From Odobenus rosmarus divergens (Eukaryota > Chordata > Mammalia > Carnivora > Odobenidae), in the NCBI RefSeq assembly GCF_000321225.1, contig NW_004450303.1, positions 1,316,596 to 1,380,595 on the forward strand: a stretch of 64,000 nucleotides of DNA, read 5' to 3'. Position numbers and translations under genes: made by a program. Below the pieces are notes generated by a model. It saw only the letters and a list, made by a program, of their open reading frames with translations. It did not search any database and was not told where the DNA came from. Below are positions 11,735 through 24,544 of the stretch, piece by piece (the stretch's first letter is position 1; every line of letters starts with the position of its first letter).

Positions 11735-11835
11735 TTTTTAAAAATTTATTTTAATTCCAGTATCATTAGCATACAGTTTTATATTAGTGTCTGGGGTACA
11801 ATATAGTGATTCTGTAATCCCATACAATTAATTTT
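11735..11835 (-). repeat. Old L1 3'-end fragment, antisense
   Basis: 'ttattttaattccagtatc', 'catacagttttatattag' and 'gtacaatatagtgattc' are the reverse of the L1 terminus seen in plus orientation at about 27,530-27,600 of this window. Confidence 0.75.
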
Positions 11836-11934
11836 ATATTTTAAGTATGACTATCATTTTACTTTTTAACATTAAAGAACTTATATATAACACAAAGCTT
11901 ATTTTATTACCTTACTCCTTAAAAACATAATTTT

Positions 11935-12060
11935 ATTTTTTAATTGTTAAAATATACACGATATAAAATTTACAATCTTAACCAAATTTAAGTGTACACT
12001 TCAGTGATGTTAGGTATATTGACATTGTTGTGTAGCCAATCTCCAGAACTCCAGTATGTA
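11935..12060 (-). repeat. Ancient L1 (L1ME-type) fragment
   Basis: 'aaaatttacaatcttaacc', 'tttaagtgtacacttcagtg' and 'cattgttgtgtagcc' match the well-known motif of very old mammalian L1 3' ends. Subfamily not certain. Confidence 0.6.
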
Positions 12061-13423
12061 AATTTTTTTTAATTTAATACCTAAATAGATATAAATTTAG
12101 GAAATAAAACAGGCACATAATCTTGGTTACTGCTCTTAAAAATATTTCTTAAAATATTATAGATCATTAGATGAGGTGAGTGACACAATACCACTGGGTA
12201 TTACAGGGAGATTTAGTTTGAGAAATTGGTGTTATATAGGAAATGTGACTTACTAATTAGCTGACTGCCTTCAAGTCTGGAAAAGCCATCTCTTATTGTC
12301 TGCAGTTATTCAGTGAAATAATTTCCTAATCAGAAGTTGTTAGAAATTTAACTTTACTTGTCTGGCCCCCTAAAATGATTTTAAACAACAACAAAAACAT
12401 ATAAATGCACTTATGTTTGAGTTTACTTTTGTATGTATGGAAGCTCAAACATCATCAGTTAATTGTATTTTTTTTTATTGGCTCTTTTATATCTTACTTT
12501 ATTTTCTGGGTTGCTTTATGATGTTGTGACATATTGATTTTCCCTCCTACCCCTTACACTAACAAAGTCTATAGGAAATAAAATATCTTTATTGTAATAT
12601 AACAGCACAGCAGCCAACCCATTTATTATGAAACTGAATAAATAAAAGAGTGGCTTTTTATTTTAGGCAATGCAAGTCACATTTGAAGTGATCCTGGGGT
12701 TTGAAAGGTCACAGATTGTGTAAATTCACAGAATAATTCCTGAGTAAATGAACTATGCCATCCTAAAATTGAAGGAAAGCCTGTTTTAATTTTTTTGTGA
12801 ATTTAATTATTCATCTTTAATATGTGAATATGAATATGTTTAGTCAGCAAACATGAATGTGTATCTGATGATGAAGGAGTTACATTAGAACCACAGGAAT
12901 TTGATGTAGTAAGGAATTGGTGAAGATTTATATAGGCACTATGGGGTATGCTCTTATTATGGAGAATGAATTATGACTTTACTAAAGGGAAAAAACATGA
13001 TTAAATCAGCTGTTGTTCTTGATGTCATAAACCACTAATGCAGAGTTGGAGTAGTTTATATATGTCAGAGGAAGCTGGTAATGCAATTACCACATTAGTA
13101 TGCAGTTGGAATCTGGTTTGGGCCTTCAAAATAAACTCCAAATGAGTCATTTATTTGCGCTTGGGTAATGATAATCGTGACTGAATTTCCCCACCTAAAA
13201 AAAGGTTTTCAGTGAAATTGTTTTTCACATGTTCTGTACAAGAGCAAAGGTTTGAAAGTAAATGATAATGAGATGATCTCATTTTCATGCCAAATCGTTT
13301 ATAGAAATATTCAAGGTACATATGTAGTAGACACTCAATAAATGTCAATTGAGTCAGTTTTGCAGTTCTGATCAAGTTTTGTAAACTGCCTTAAAAGCCA
13401 TATCACGTTTTCAAGCTTCTTTA
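12061..13423. other. No gene seen; unique sequence
   Basis: AT-rich. A possible MIR/L2 terminus ('cactcaataaatgtc') lies near 13,330. The antisense frame 13,151-13,375 has no family signature. Confidence 0.45.
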
Positions 13424-13437
13424 AAATTAAACTTCAG

Positions 13438-14389
13438 ATGATATTCGCTGTGGGTTTTTCATAGATGGATTTTATGAACTTGAGACATATTCCCTCTATC
13501 CCTATACTCTGAAGAGTTTTAATCAAGAAAGGATGCTGTATTTTGTCAAATGCTTTTTCTGCATCAATTGAGAGGACCACATGGTTCTTCTCTCTCCTCT
13601 TATTAATGTGTTCTATCACATTGATTTGCGAATGTTGAACCACCCTTGCACCCCGGGGATAAATCCCACTTGGTCGTAGTGGATGATCCTTTTAATATAT
13701 TGCTGGATCCTATTAGCTAGGATTTTGTTGAGAATTTTGGAATCCATATTCATCAGGGATATCGGTCTGAAATTCTCCTTTATGATGGGGTTTTTGCCTG
13801 GTTTGGGCATTAAGGTAATGCTGGCCTCATAGAATGAGTCTGGAAGCTTTCCTTCTGTTTCTTTTTTTTTTTTTTTCTTTATAATAATTTTTTTTTATTG
13901 TTATGTTAACCACCATACATTACATCATTAGTTTTTGATGTAGTGTTCCATGATTCATTGTCTGTGCATAACACCCAGTGCTCCACGCAGAATGTGCCCT
14001 CTTTAATACCCATCACCAGGCTAACCCATCCCCCCACCCCCCTCCCCCCAGAACCCTCAGTTTGTTTTAGAAACAGCTTCAGGAGAATAGGTATTATTTC
14101 TTCTTTGAATGTTTGGTAGAATTCTCCAGGGAATCCATCAGGCCCTGGACTCCTGTTTTTGGGAGGTTTCCGATCACTGCTTCAATCTCATTACTGGTTA
14201 TTAGCCTATGCAGGTTGTCAATTTCTTCCTGTTTCAGTCTTGGCAGTTTATAGGTTTCCAGGAAGGCATCCATTTCTTCCAGGTTGCTCAGCTTATTGGC
14301 ATATAGTTGTTGATAATAATTTCTAATAATTGTTTCTATTTCCTTGGTGTTAGTCATGATCCCTCACCTTTCATTCATAATTTTATTAA
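13438..14389 (-). pseudogene. LINE-1 ORF2 reverse-transcriptase fragment (inverted arm)
   Basis: Read on the minus strand from 14,357 down, the sequence encodes the linker before the RT domain (residues such as [15 protein letters not shown] and QEEIDNL), the RT entry region ([30 protein letters not shown]), and RT motif A ([16 protein letters not shown]). The first motif-A aspartate is present. The YADD motif lies further downstream in L1 and is not included, and the reading is broken by the nested L1 tail and by frame changes. No function is expected. Confidence 0.92.
13862..14068 (-). mobile_element. Nested 5'-truncated L1 3' UTR tail
   Basis: A poly-T run and the reverse of the carnivore L1 3' UTR (complement of 'catcaaaaactaatg' and 'gagcactgggtgttat', then a C-rich tract at about 14,030-14,050) interrupt ORF2. 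The ORF2 reading up to about 13,861 resumes at 'gaaacagcttcagg' (about 14,070). I cannot resolve its target-site duplication because the target itself is T-rich. Confidence 0.88.
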
Positions 14390-14543
14390 CTGGGGGGGAT
14401 GGGTTAGCCCAGTGATGGGTATTAAGGAGGGCACGTACTGCATGGAGCACTGGGTGTTATACGAAAACAAGGAATCATGTATCACTACATCAAAAACTAA
14501 TGATGTATGGTGACTAACATAATAAAATTAAATTAAAAAAATT
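14390..14543 (+). mobile_element. L1 3' UTR tail, plus-strand arm of the twin-primed insertion
   Basis: 'ggggatgggttagcccagtg', 'gagcactgggtgttat', 'catcaaaaactaatgatg', then an (AAATT)-like A-rich tail leading into the right copy of the target-site duplication. Confidence 0.92.
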
Positions 14544-14707
14544 AAATTAAACTTCAGGATATTAATTTCACTAACAAATGAGAAAATGGTGACAAAACAT
14601 TACAAAATTTGTGAGATGAAAATAGAAAATCAGCTGAACTACTCTGTTCCATGATAATCTTAGGCTTTTTTTTTTTAAATGTATCAGTCTGTGTATTTAA
14701 ATCAATG

Positions 14708-15232
14708 AGGTGTCCAGCCTCCAAAATGGCCCACAATAATCCCTGCCACCTGGAATTTGTACTTGTGTGTGGTATTCAACCACATTATACCAGGATTGGA
14801 CTGTGTGCTCAGTAGGGTAAAGCAGAAGTTACGGTATGTCACTTCAGAGTAAAAAATTACAAAGACCATGGCTTCTATCACAAATGCCTGTTTTCTCTCT
14901 CTTTCTTTGTCTTTCTTCCTCTCATCATTTGCTCTGGGAGAACCCAGTTTTCATGTTGGGAGCAGCCCTATGTTGAGACTCATTTGGTAAGAAATGAGGC
15001 CTCCAGCCAACAGCCACATAAGTGAGCTTAGAAGTGAATTCTTCTACCCCCAGGCAAGCTTCTGATGATTGCATCCCTAGATGACTTTTCAATTCCAACC
15101 TCATGAGAGACTCTGAGCCAGAACTACCTCACTAAGCCACTTCAAGATTACTGACCTAGGAGATAATAAACATTTGTTGTTTTGAACAACTAACTTGGGG
15201 TAACTTCGCATGCAACAGTAGATATCTGATAC
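14708..15232 (+). mobile_element. MLT1-type (ERVL-MaLR) solo LTR
   Basis: The order of landmarks fits an MLT1 LTR. These are 'ccagcctccaaaatggccc' near the start, 'ggtatgtcacttc', a CT tract, 'ctctgggagaaccca', 'aacctcatgagagactctg', and 'agataataaacatttgttg' near the polyadenylation region. It ends 'caacagtagatatctgatac'. No internal retroviral genes are attached, so it is a solitary LTR. It is old and diverged. Confidence 0.85.
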
Positions 15233-15758
15233 AATTAGTTACTGTGAAAATCATCCTCCATTCTCAGTGGATTCACGTACAAAAAGTTTATTCCTCATTC
15301 ATACAATTCACTGCCCATATATTCCTGGTGGGGCAGCTCCTGGGTAGTTGTGGCCCAAGTGGTGACTTGAGGATTCAAGCCACTCAGATCTGGTGGCACC
15401 ACCATTTTATGCTTTAAAGTCATCCGATGTCAACAATGGAAGACCAGTGGAAGAGACTAAAGAGAGAATGGCAAAAGGCATTTTGGTGGGTTGGGCTTGG
15501 AAATTGCAAGCATCTCTTCTGTCTACAATCCATTTTACGCAGTTATAGGACCAGAACTAACTGCAGATTATCAATGAGATTGGTGAACGGGTACCATTAT
15601 CTCTGTTATCTCTATTACTAATAAATTGGGGCAAAGTTAGTAGCTACCAAGATAGTATCTAAGCAATCTGAAAGATGTCACACACAAATTTCTGGCAGTT
15701 CCTCATGGCCATATAACATGAGCTGTGTCACCTATTTCATGAAATTGTCCTTTAAATC
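15233..15758. other. Possible degraded LTR-like repeat, otherwise unique
   Basis: Phrases such as 'tttattcctcattc' and 'ggattcaagccactcag' recall old LTR-type repeats, but I cannot assign a family. No coding signal. Confidence 0.3.
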
Positions 15759-15767
15759 GAGAAATAT

Positions 15768-15957
15768 CGGGTGCCTGGGTGGCTCAGTCATTTAAGCATC
15801 TGACTTCAGCTCAGGTCATGATCTCAGGGTCCTGGAATTGAGCCCCATGTCAGGCTCCCTGCTCAGCGGGGAGTTTTCTGCCCCTCCCGCCTTGTGCTTG
15901 CGTTCTCTCTCTCTCTCTCTCTCAAATAAATAAAATCTTTTAAAAATTAATTAATTA
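15768..15957 (+). mobile_element. SINEC
   Basis: Head 'ggtgcctgggtggctcag', B box in 'ggaattgagccc', a CT dinucleotide tract at 15,905-15,923, and a tail with ttaa/attaa repeats. Short possible duplication 'agaaatat' at 15,760-15,767 and 15,958-15,965. Confidence 0.94.
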
Positions 15958-15965
15958 AGAAATAT

Positions 15966-17589
15966 TTTCAGGTAAGAAGTTTTCCTTTGTAAGAAGTTAA
16001 AGTAAATTGAATGTGAGCTGAACAGCAGAAACATGCCATTTTGACATAATTGCTAACACATCAAAAGTCTCATGATATCATTTTTAAGCACCACTGGTTA
16101 TTAAAAAAAAAAGCAAACACATGCTCTGAAATGTAGTCCATTATAAAGAAGTCATTCAAATGATTCAGAATGTGATACATTTTAAGTTACTATAAAAATT
16201 ATCTAACATTAGGAAATGATAGAGTAAAATCTAAGAATATGCTTCTGGAATTCCAGATATTCACAGACTATTGGTTGAGGAGCTTTGGGGTGGTTTTCTA
16301 CAGCACAGATTTTAAATATTTTAATAGTTAAACTTTCCTGGTTTTAATGTAATCAAGTATGGGACACAATGTAAAATTAATAATAATAATAATAATAGTA
16401 ACAGTACACAAGTCTACGTCACATCAGTTTAAATCTTCAGTATTAGGCAGGAAATTCTTCTTTGCTTGTGAAGTCCCTAAATCAGCTATCTTATAACCTT
16501 ATGAGACATAATTTGGAAAATATATAAGTTAAGGTTGTTTTCCACAACAAGTAACAAAAAACCCAACCTCATAGTCTTAAATGTAGTTTTTGTTATATAA
16601 CAAAATCAGAAGGTAAGTGGACCAATAATGTTAAGCTGATATCTCCAAATTCTTCTGGCCTCTCTAATGCTGGCTATGAATATCACCACAAGTAGGTACA
16701 CTATCACCTTCTATATGTGGCTGTACCTTTGATTGGAGCATCTTGATTTTGAATTGCATTTACACCCTAGCAACTAATAGTATAACATTTCCCTGGAGGC
16801 AGTTCTAACTTAACATAAAAATTGGGTCTAGCAGTGTGTAATACTTGAAAGCAATTATTCAGAAGCATATGCCATGGTAACAAATATCCCCCTGTAGGTT
16901 TTCAGAAAAAATGAGGAGAGATGCAGATGGAGCTGTTTTATAGCCAACTGTACTTCCACGTTCCAGCATGAACTGAGATTAGGGATAGGAATTAGGGCTT
17001 TGACTCCAGCCAAAAACGAATGTGCTAGTAACTCCACCTGGCATTAAAGGGAGTAGTTTATCTTCTTTGCATTCGTTTTTCTTGCTATCTGCGGAACTAG
17101 AATAACGTTTCTGTCCCTTATAGAGATTATATAGATTACTTGAAAAGGAAAAGTGCTCTGTGTTTCCAAAGTGCTCAATAAATTACATGCATTAAATAGC
17201 TGTTGGTTTGTTTGACGCATCAGAAAAATTTCATTGGTACTTTTTTTAAGATCTCTTTTCCATTTATCTTTATATCCTGATCTTTCCTTGAATATCTAAC
17301 AATATAAAAGGTAGGCCTTTTTTTTCTTTTTTTCATCTCCTGCACCAAAGATAGAGACTTTATCTTCATCAGTTTCTGGAGCTGTGAAGGAACTTTATGA
17401 ACTTGTTTGTTTAGACACCGAATCACAGGAAAGTTCTGTATTTTCCAAAAATATTAGTTAACTTATAGGGTATTTTAAATGCTTATTATTTCTGATTCCA
17501 ATTTTTTTCTCAAAATTCATCTAAATATCTTTCTTCCCTGACCGCACTGTAACATATAGTGATATAATAGAAACACCTAAACTAGTAGT
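15966..17589. other. No gene seen; unique sequence with faint repeats
   Basis: A short (TAA)n run lies at about 16,376-16,398. At 16,535-16,800 there is a possible degraded interspersed repeat, unassigned. Frames at 16,855-17,037 and 17,220-17,426 are short and without signature. Confidence 0.4.
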
Positions 17590-17745
17590 CATAATATACA
17601 GATTTAATGATGGCTTTGTCATTTACTAGCTTTTTAATTTTAGAAAATCACTTAAAATCTCTGGACCTCAACTTTCTCTTTTAAAAACATAGAGATGATG
17701 CTGTCTTCTCTACTTTCCATACAGAGTTGCCATAATCTAAAATGT
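17590..17745 (+). repeat. MIR fragment
   Basis: 'catttactagctttttaatt', 'aaaatcacttaaaatctctg' and 'gacctcaactttctc' then 'agagatgatgctgtc' follow the sense MIR consensus order. Confidence 0.6.
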
Positions 17746-20700
17746 GCCAATTATAAAATTTCCCAAATTGCATATATTTCTAATTTGTATGCATGTGTGT
17801 ATGTATATTTGATATAATTATAAAATGACTTATACCTCTAGACCTAATATATTCTATATAATAAAAAGTTTGACCTGGGGATGCTAAATATTTACTAGAG
17901 ATTCTTTTTATATAGAATGAAAGATAATTTGGTTTGGCTTTTCTATTGTATTTCATGCTCAAGTTTGATCTGCCAGTTTATTCAAACGTAAGCAGCACAC
18001 TAAACTACTTGAAAAATGAGATTGCTTTATAAAAACTAGGAAACTACAGAAAATTGAATCCCATAACTAAAAATAAGAAAACACTGCCTGACTTCCTTAA
18101 TTCCCATGCAGGTGTCATATCCAATTTAGGCACACTTGCCTGGAGATCCATCTTCTTGGCCTGACATAAAAGAGTGACTAGCATAATTGCAGAAAGAGAG
18201 CATGGAATAGGAAAATTACCTTCCCCCTTTACTTTCGTATTCCAAAACACAAGATTGTGTTGACACAGATTGTCTATGAATAATGAAGCAATAATTCAGG
18301 AGAATAAATCAGAGAATATATTTTCTTTTACATTAGGTATTTTGGAGTCTTAAGTCTCTAAAAGGTTTACACTGACAAGCTATTGGCCCCACCTACCCTC
18401 ATGGTAAGCTAGAGGCTTACCCAAAGGAAATTTGATAAGCTTTTCTATTTCTGCCATAGTCTACCCTTTTATATACTAAATACCTATTTACTCCTATTCT
18501 CCCACACACGGAAAGCTCCTACTACCTCCCCAAAGAAGATATGCCAAAGAAGTACCCAGCCCCCACACCTAGCTCAAAGTTTGAGATCTCTGAGTAGCAT
18601 GCTGTAGTACCTCCATTATGTTTAGGTATTGTTCCTCTCGATTTACAGTACTATAAATTTTTAAAAAGACAAATATCCCTCCCCGTTGAAATATACACAT
18701 ACTCTTACACACAGAGACACACAATATGCAATGGTGGAAACGAGACGGGAAAACTGAGTAAGTACCATACTCAACTAGAAAGGGGGATAATGTGTTGTAT
18801 GTTAGTTGCTGATCTGTAAAAACAATGAAATTCTACTGACGAGACATTGAGGAAAAACCCTTACCCTGGACTGGTAGAAAATTGGAATTAGTCCCTGATT
18901 TTACTGTTTGAGATGAAGTCCTATGCCCATTATTTTTCATGGCCCCTGCCTCCATCTGCTAGGTGAGTCTTCATCTTTTAGTATACTACTTGATCACATA
19001 GAAAATCGGTGTTGGAATTCTCAGGCCTTAGTTAGGCCACAAAAGGTTAAAGATAGTCGCAGTCTTTTTGGACCTGCTTCTTGGTTTCTTTGCAAAACAA
19101 ATTGCTCAGAAACTCAGTAGACTTCCGATTCATTTGATTTTAGATGCATGCAATTGCCAATAACCACGTCCAAAGTGCTTTCCTAGAAGTTCTCAAATAG
19201 TTATTTCTTAGTTATTTCAGATCCGTCTCTCTCACTTACTGAAGCTATCCCAAAGCTCTCAGATTTAGGTAAGAAGGCATAATCTGATTTTACCCAGAGG
19301 CACTTTAATCAGTTGAGAGTTTGTTGTTGTTTTTTTAATTGTGTGCCACAGCTTTAACACTGATCTTTAGCTTAAAATATTTTAATCAATGTAAAGTATT
19401 ATTGGGACTTTAAAACTCTTTAAAAAGAATTTTAAAACTGTCAACCTTAAAAATAAAACAGCTAATTACTTCCCTAGAAAAATGAGTCTATTTCAGAATA
19501 GCAGGAGATCTGCAATTCAGGACAAGCAAACTGGTAAACCATAGGCAAGTCTGAAGACACAAAGGGGAGGTCAGCCCTTATTACATTTTAGGAGGCAATT
19601 GAGGAGGGTTGTTTTAAACACACACTCACTGGAGAACAGGAGTTTGAGATTGTTGTGGTTTCTCATTGGCTGCAAGTAGGTGCTTAATGCCTTGTAGCAG
19701 GACAGGGAGGGATCTTCCTTCTTAAAAGCAGAAGATGAAATTCCTCTGTGAAAAGTGTCCTTGCTTGTTAAGGTAATTCTTACCTTCATTCTTCCTGCTG
19801 ATTATGCAGACCGCAGGAGTGGTGTGTGCATCAGAGCTCCCTGTCCGGGCTTCCTGGCTCATTTTGAGTGATGTTTCCTTTGACCCAGCTTTGCAGGGTC
19901 CCAAATTTCTGATCTAGTCCCTTTCATTTAGGCTTATTGATTATCCAGTTGTTTCTTATAATACCTTGAAAAGTGTTATCAGTAACAGCTTTTACATACT
20001 ACAAAGGTTCTGTTTCCAGCGTCTTCCCCAAGAAATGAACATTCTACCTTCAAAGTTATTACAGACAACTTGGACCATATAATTTGCAATTGGATCACAT
20101 AGCCCAGTAACTTTTCAGAATCCAAAAGGAATTTATTCACAGCCTGTGGCCCAGTTGCTAAGGCATGCAATGTTTTTGAGAAATATTGTTAGTTTATTAC
20201 TTTATTTCTATATCTGGTTTCAGTACTAGTTACACAATTAGTCCCCAAATCTCAGTAGCATATCACATGAGAAATTTATTGCTCTTGCTGTCACATGGCC
20301 AACACAGCCCAGTGAGGGATTCTACCCCAAATAATCTTCAGAGGTTCTGGAAGACCTTACCATTTTGTGAGGCTACGTGGCTTCTGGGTTAAATATTCTT
20401 GGCTCATTGCCCAGCACTTGTTATATGCCCAAACTGAATCAAAAGGTGCTCTGTTAAAGAAAGGGATACTCATAGAATATTTTGTGACTCCTTATGTCTT
20501 TGCCACACTCTCCTAAATCCTAAGTTTATATGAAGCTCTGTAAATATATTAGGAATATGATTCTCTGAAAGCTCAAAGAATTTTCATTTTGAAAGATTCT
20601 TAGATGTTTATAATAGAGTCTCACATAACACAGCATTAAGAATAAGTAAAGAAATGACCTTAATTAGAGTAGGTCCCCCCAACTAACTCTGGCTTCAGTG

Positions 20701-22675
20701 CATTTAAAATCAGGAAAAGACAATTGGATTTCTGAATTGTCAAAGAATAACAATCTTCAAAACCGATACAAATGAATCTAACTTTTCAAAGAAGTCTGAC
20801 TTATATCTAGACATTTCTCTTTGTCCTATAAACTATATTAAAATAGTTTAACAAGATTTTCTTTTAATTGAATGTGTGTTTTAGGAGAGGTAAAATAACA
20901 CCATGATCATTATCATACTCAATTTTTCACTCCTCATATATTAAGAGTACATATTTGTAAAAAAAAAAAAGTACATATTTGTAAATTAAGAAAAAAAGTT
21001 CCAAAGTGCTCAAAATAATAACTAAAATCAAGGACATTTTATATGTTTATATAGTTTAAATTTCTTTGTACTGAAAATATTTATTGGTATAAATGAAGGG
21101 AATTTTAATTCATGTTGGACCTAGATATGTAAAAAGCGCATACAAGATTTAACTTTGAATGAACATTTTTCCCTCTAATGAATATTTTGATTAAGGTAAT
21201 AAACCTTTAAAAGTAGAGATCATTATAGTAATGTAAATGTGGCCTAAAGAGCAGCTGATGCCACATGAGACATGAAACATTTAATTTAGAAACGAGTCTC
21301 CTTTCTCCTTTAATTTCTTTTTATCATTGTCTTATTTCACTGAAATTAAGGACTGCTGTGAAAACGGGATAATTGTTTCCTGAAAATTCATAAGCTTCTG
21401 TTTTATATTCCCCCTTAAAGTTCTCAATCTGTGGCTTATAACCTTATAATTGTTTGCAGCCTCTGATTGTAATTTTATGAATAAAAATAGCCCTGGGCAA
21501 TCAATAGGAAACCACTGTGTAAATCTAACTTCTATCATAGTTGGCTTTCTATGTGAAGTATATAATAAAGTGATAAACCTAGGAAATAGTGTTTACAAAC
21601 TTGGCCATTTCTGATTGTGTCTGATTCTCCTTCTGTTACATTTTTGTGAACCAATCCCCTTTCTAAATAAAAGAGTTATTTTTTCTAATGTAGTACTTTT
21701 TGTTTATTTCAAAAATCCACTCGACTACCTAATGAAAGCCACGTTTGGCCTCATTCTCCAAGGAAAATTATGCACACAATTCAAGCCTAAGATTTTAGTT
21801 CGTTGCTAGATGCCTGGTTAAAATCTTTTTTTTTCCCAAATATAAAGAAATTTTCTTGATTCTCGTCTATTATAGTTCTTGGGATGGATGATTCTTCCTC
21901 TGTGGTCTGTAGTCTTTGTCTCATTCCTAATCGCTGTCACTCAGACAACATCCTTAGATCGTAAACGTAGTGCTCATGAAGAACTTTAAGAATTACCTAA
22001 GCTTTCAAAATATGATTGGTTTTTATGTATTTCCTGTACTACCCCCTCCCCTCCCCTCCGGTTTCCAAGACCTGGAGCTGCTTTGACCGCTTAGAGTGTG
22101 TCTCTAGATGTATCCTCTCTGTTAACTTTGCATTGATTTTCCAGTTCCATACATTCAATTTACTTCTAGAAGCAGAGGTTATTCCAATATGACAAAAAAG
22201 TACATCCATATACCTTTATTACTTCAAAAGAGTAGAATCAGGATGTCAATTTAAAGAGATTTCTAGGAATGAGTGAGAAATTACTCAATTTTTTTCCAGC
22301 CTGTTTTATTTCTTGATGTCACTTTATGATACCTCTACAACTTTCAGATAGCGTTAGTGGTTTCACTTGACTGAGCATCATTAATCCCTCTCTACCCATC
22401 AACTGTGTAGTTTACAATTATCTTAATCTCTTTAACAACTAAAGGCAAACAGACAACAGTAGTTAGGACCCCATAACATGCCAAATTGGAATAAATGTTG
22501 TATTTCATTTATTTGTTATTTTATTAATATTTAAGAATGAAAAATAGTAAAGCTAATCATTTTTTTTCAGGTGTTGTTTTAAAGGTGACAGCATCACATG
22601 AAGCTTATTCTAGGTTTATATTCTTGTTCATCAATATTTACTCTTAGTGAATATTCACTACTTAGCTCTCTGTCT
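17746..22675. other. Long stretch without gene or young repeats
   Basis: About 4.9 kb with no SINEC or L1. Frames are all under about 75 residues and have no family signature. A 15-bp sequence 'agtacatatttgtaa' is repeated directly at 20,946-20,960 and 20,970-20,984 around an A-run. 20,210-20,460 may be a degraded old repeat, unassigned. Confidence 0.45.
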
Positions 22676-22860
22676 CAAATATGCTTTTCTCCCACATTAG
22701 TGCTGGGCTTAGTTATGTAATTTGCTTTGGCTGATGGAATATTAGCAGATGTACCACAAGTAGAGAACTTAATTGTCCTTGCATTGTTTGGCTTCCCTTC
22801 TGCACCCTGCTTATAGCAATGAGAACTATATGATTCCAGACATTTGTAAGACTAAGAAGG
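22676..22860 (+). repeat. Possible degraded MaLR/MER-type repeat
   Basis: 'gggcttagttatgtaatttg' and 'ctttggctgatggaatatta', followed by 'tgcattgtttggcttccc', recall an old mammalian LTR-like repeat ('gtgacttgctttggccaatg' type). The family assignment is uncertain. Confidence 0.35.
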
Positions 22861-23750
22861 GGCTGTGCTCTTAAGAAGTTTACAATTTTGTGTGACAGAG
22901 AGATGTGGATTTAAATATGTCCTTGATTAAAGCATAAACTTTAGATATTGTACCATTATACGCTTATTTATGAAAGTCTCTACTTGTCTATAATTATCTG
23001 TTCAAAAGTGGGTTTTCTGTTTTACTAGATAATGGGATGGAACTCATGTAATTTTCTCTCTCTGTTGAGTTTTCACTGTCTGGCTCTTTGTGATGAGTGA
23101 GATATTTTTCTGAAAACAAATAGCATGAACGTTGTGATAGGAGGATCATTTAAGCCTATGTTGACCTCCTACTTTGGGTCAGAAGTGATAATGGATGGTC
23201 CATAGCACATCCTGTGAACTCCATAAAAAAAAAAAAAAATTTGTTGGAAGCAATAACTTCCAGTCTTTACTGGTAGTCACTTCACAGTATAATATATTCT
23301 ACACAAGCACCACATGGTAGTGTGCACAGCATGAAGTTAAAGGATAATGTGCTTTTTAAGTGATTTAGTATAAATGTAACCACATATACAGGCAGTAATA
23401 TGTTGCAAAGCAAATTTGGAAGAGATTGAACTAGCTGTACATTCTTTCTCATGGCATTCTCAATGAGGCTCAATATGATAGTGAATTTGAATGTCTCATG
23501 CATACTAGATCCAAATGGATCAGATTAGAAGGGGAAAATAGTGAATGTTGCAACTAAAGTTTGTGAAATATTTTTAGGTGGGAAGAGATAACTGATATTA
23601 GTATGTAATATAGCCAATACATAGAATAATTGTACAATATAATAAATATTTTATATGTAGTTATTTGTGATTAAAATACAATTATTCCTTAGTGTATATG
23701 AGTCCAGGTAATGTCATAATAAAGTTTTGTTGGTTTTCAAAATGTCAGGG
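22861..23750. other. No gene seen
   Basis: AT-rich, no recognised repeat. The antisense frame 23,282-23,503 has no signature. Confidence 0.45.
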
Positions 23751-23754
23751 TATC

Positions 23755-23960
23755 TCACAGGATGGCTCTGACACTGTACAAGAGTGAATGAGTTATTTAT
23801 CTCTTCTAAATTTGTTTCTTCATTCGTGAAATGGAAATAATCATAGTTCTTACCACAGAAGTTTTTATGAAAGTTAAATGAAATTAAATAGATGATTAAT
23901 ACAAATTGGAATAGTTCCTGGAGCATAGATGTGCAATAATTGATAGCTACAAATGTTAGT
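23755..23960 (+). repeat. MIR fragment
   Basis: 'gagttatttatctcttct', 'gtttcttcattcgtgaaatg', 'gaaataatcatagttc', 'gaaagttaaatgaaatt' and 'ctggagcatagatg' follow the sense MIR order. The antisense frame at 23,714-24,034 is a by-product of it. Confidence 0.65.
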
Positions 23961-24544
23961 TTCATATGTTTTTGTGTGCCAGAATATGCTGGATACTTAA
24001 TCACATAAATAAAATTATACTTTAGAAATATCATATAAAAGTTTTAATAGCTAAGAGAGAAAACTAAGGTATAGAAAAAATAAGAAAATAATTAAAAGTA
24101 AATCTATAAGTTTGTAGATAAAATACATAAGTAAACTTAAATATTTAGGGTGTCAAATAAATTCTTTTAAAATTTAGAAAATTATTTATGTTATATATAA
24201 CAAGATTTTTAGATAGCTCTTCATAAGGAATGTTCTTTTAAAAATTTGGGGGGATGTTTTAGATTGTCTTCCTTGAGAGATTAATAATAAAATTCTGTTG
24301 AAATAACAATGAAGAACTAAATTCTGTTCTTGACATTTAATCTCGGAATAACAGGAGAGAGCCATTATTGTCTCCCGTGGTTCCTGAATTTTCATCCCCA
24401 GACATGTATAAAATAATTGTCGTGTTGATTAATTCATTCTTTGGTATATTTCAAAGACAGAGATCATAGAGTAGAGAAACTGTTTTTAAGTCTTTAACCT
24501 GTGAAAATGTGTGTTTTAAATCTAACTCAAAAAATTAGATAACT
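23961..24544. other. No gene seen; very AT-rich
   Basis: No recognised feature. Confidence 0.45.

Larger units (their letters stand above)
13424..14557. mobile_element. Twin-primed (5'-inverted) LINE-1 insertion with TSD
   Basis: One L1 insertion in two oppositely oriented parts. ORF2 sequence reads on the minus strand at 13,438-14,389. The element's 3' UTR and tail read on the plus strand at 14,390-14,543. The whole is bounded by the exact 14-bp duplication 'aaattaaacttcag' at 13,424-13,437 and 14,544-14,557, so both parts arrived together. About 2.5 kb of L1 between the joined parts is absent. A later L1 tail is nested at 13,862-14,068. Confidence 0.93.
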
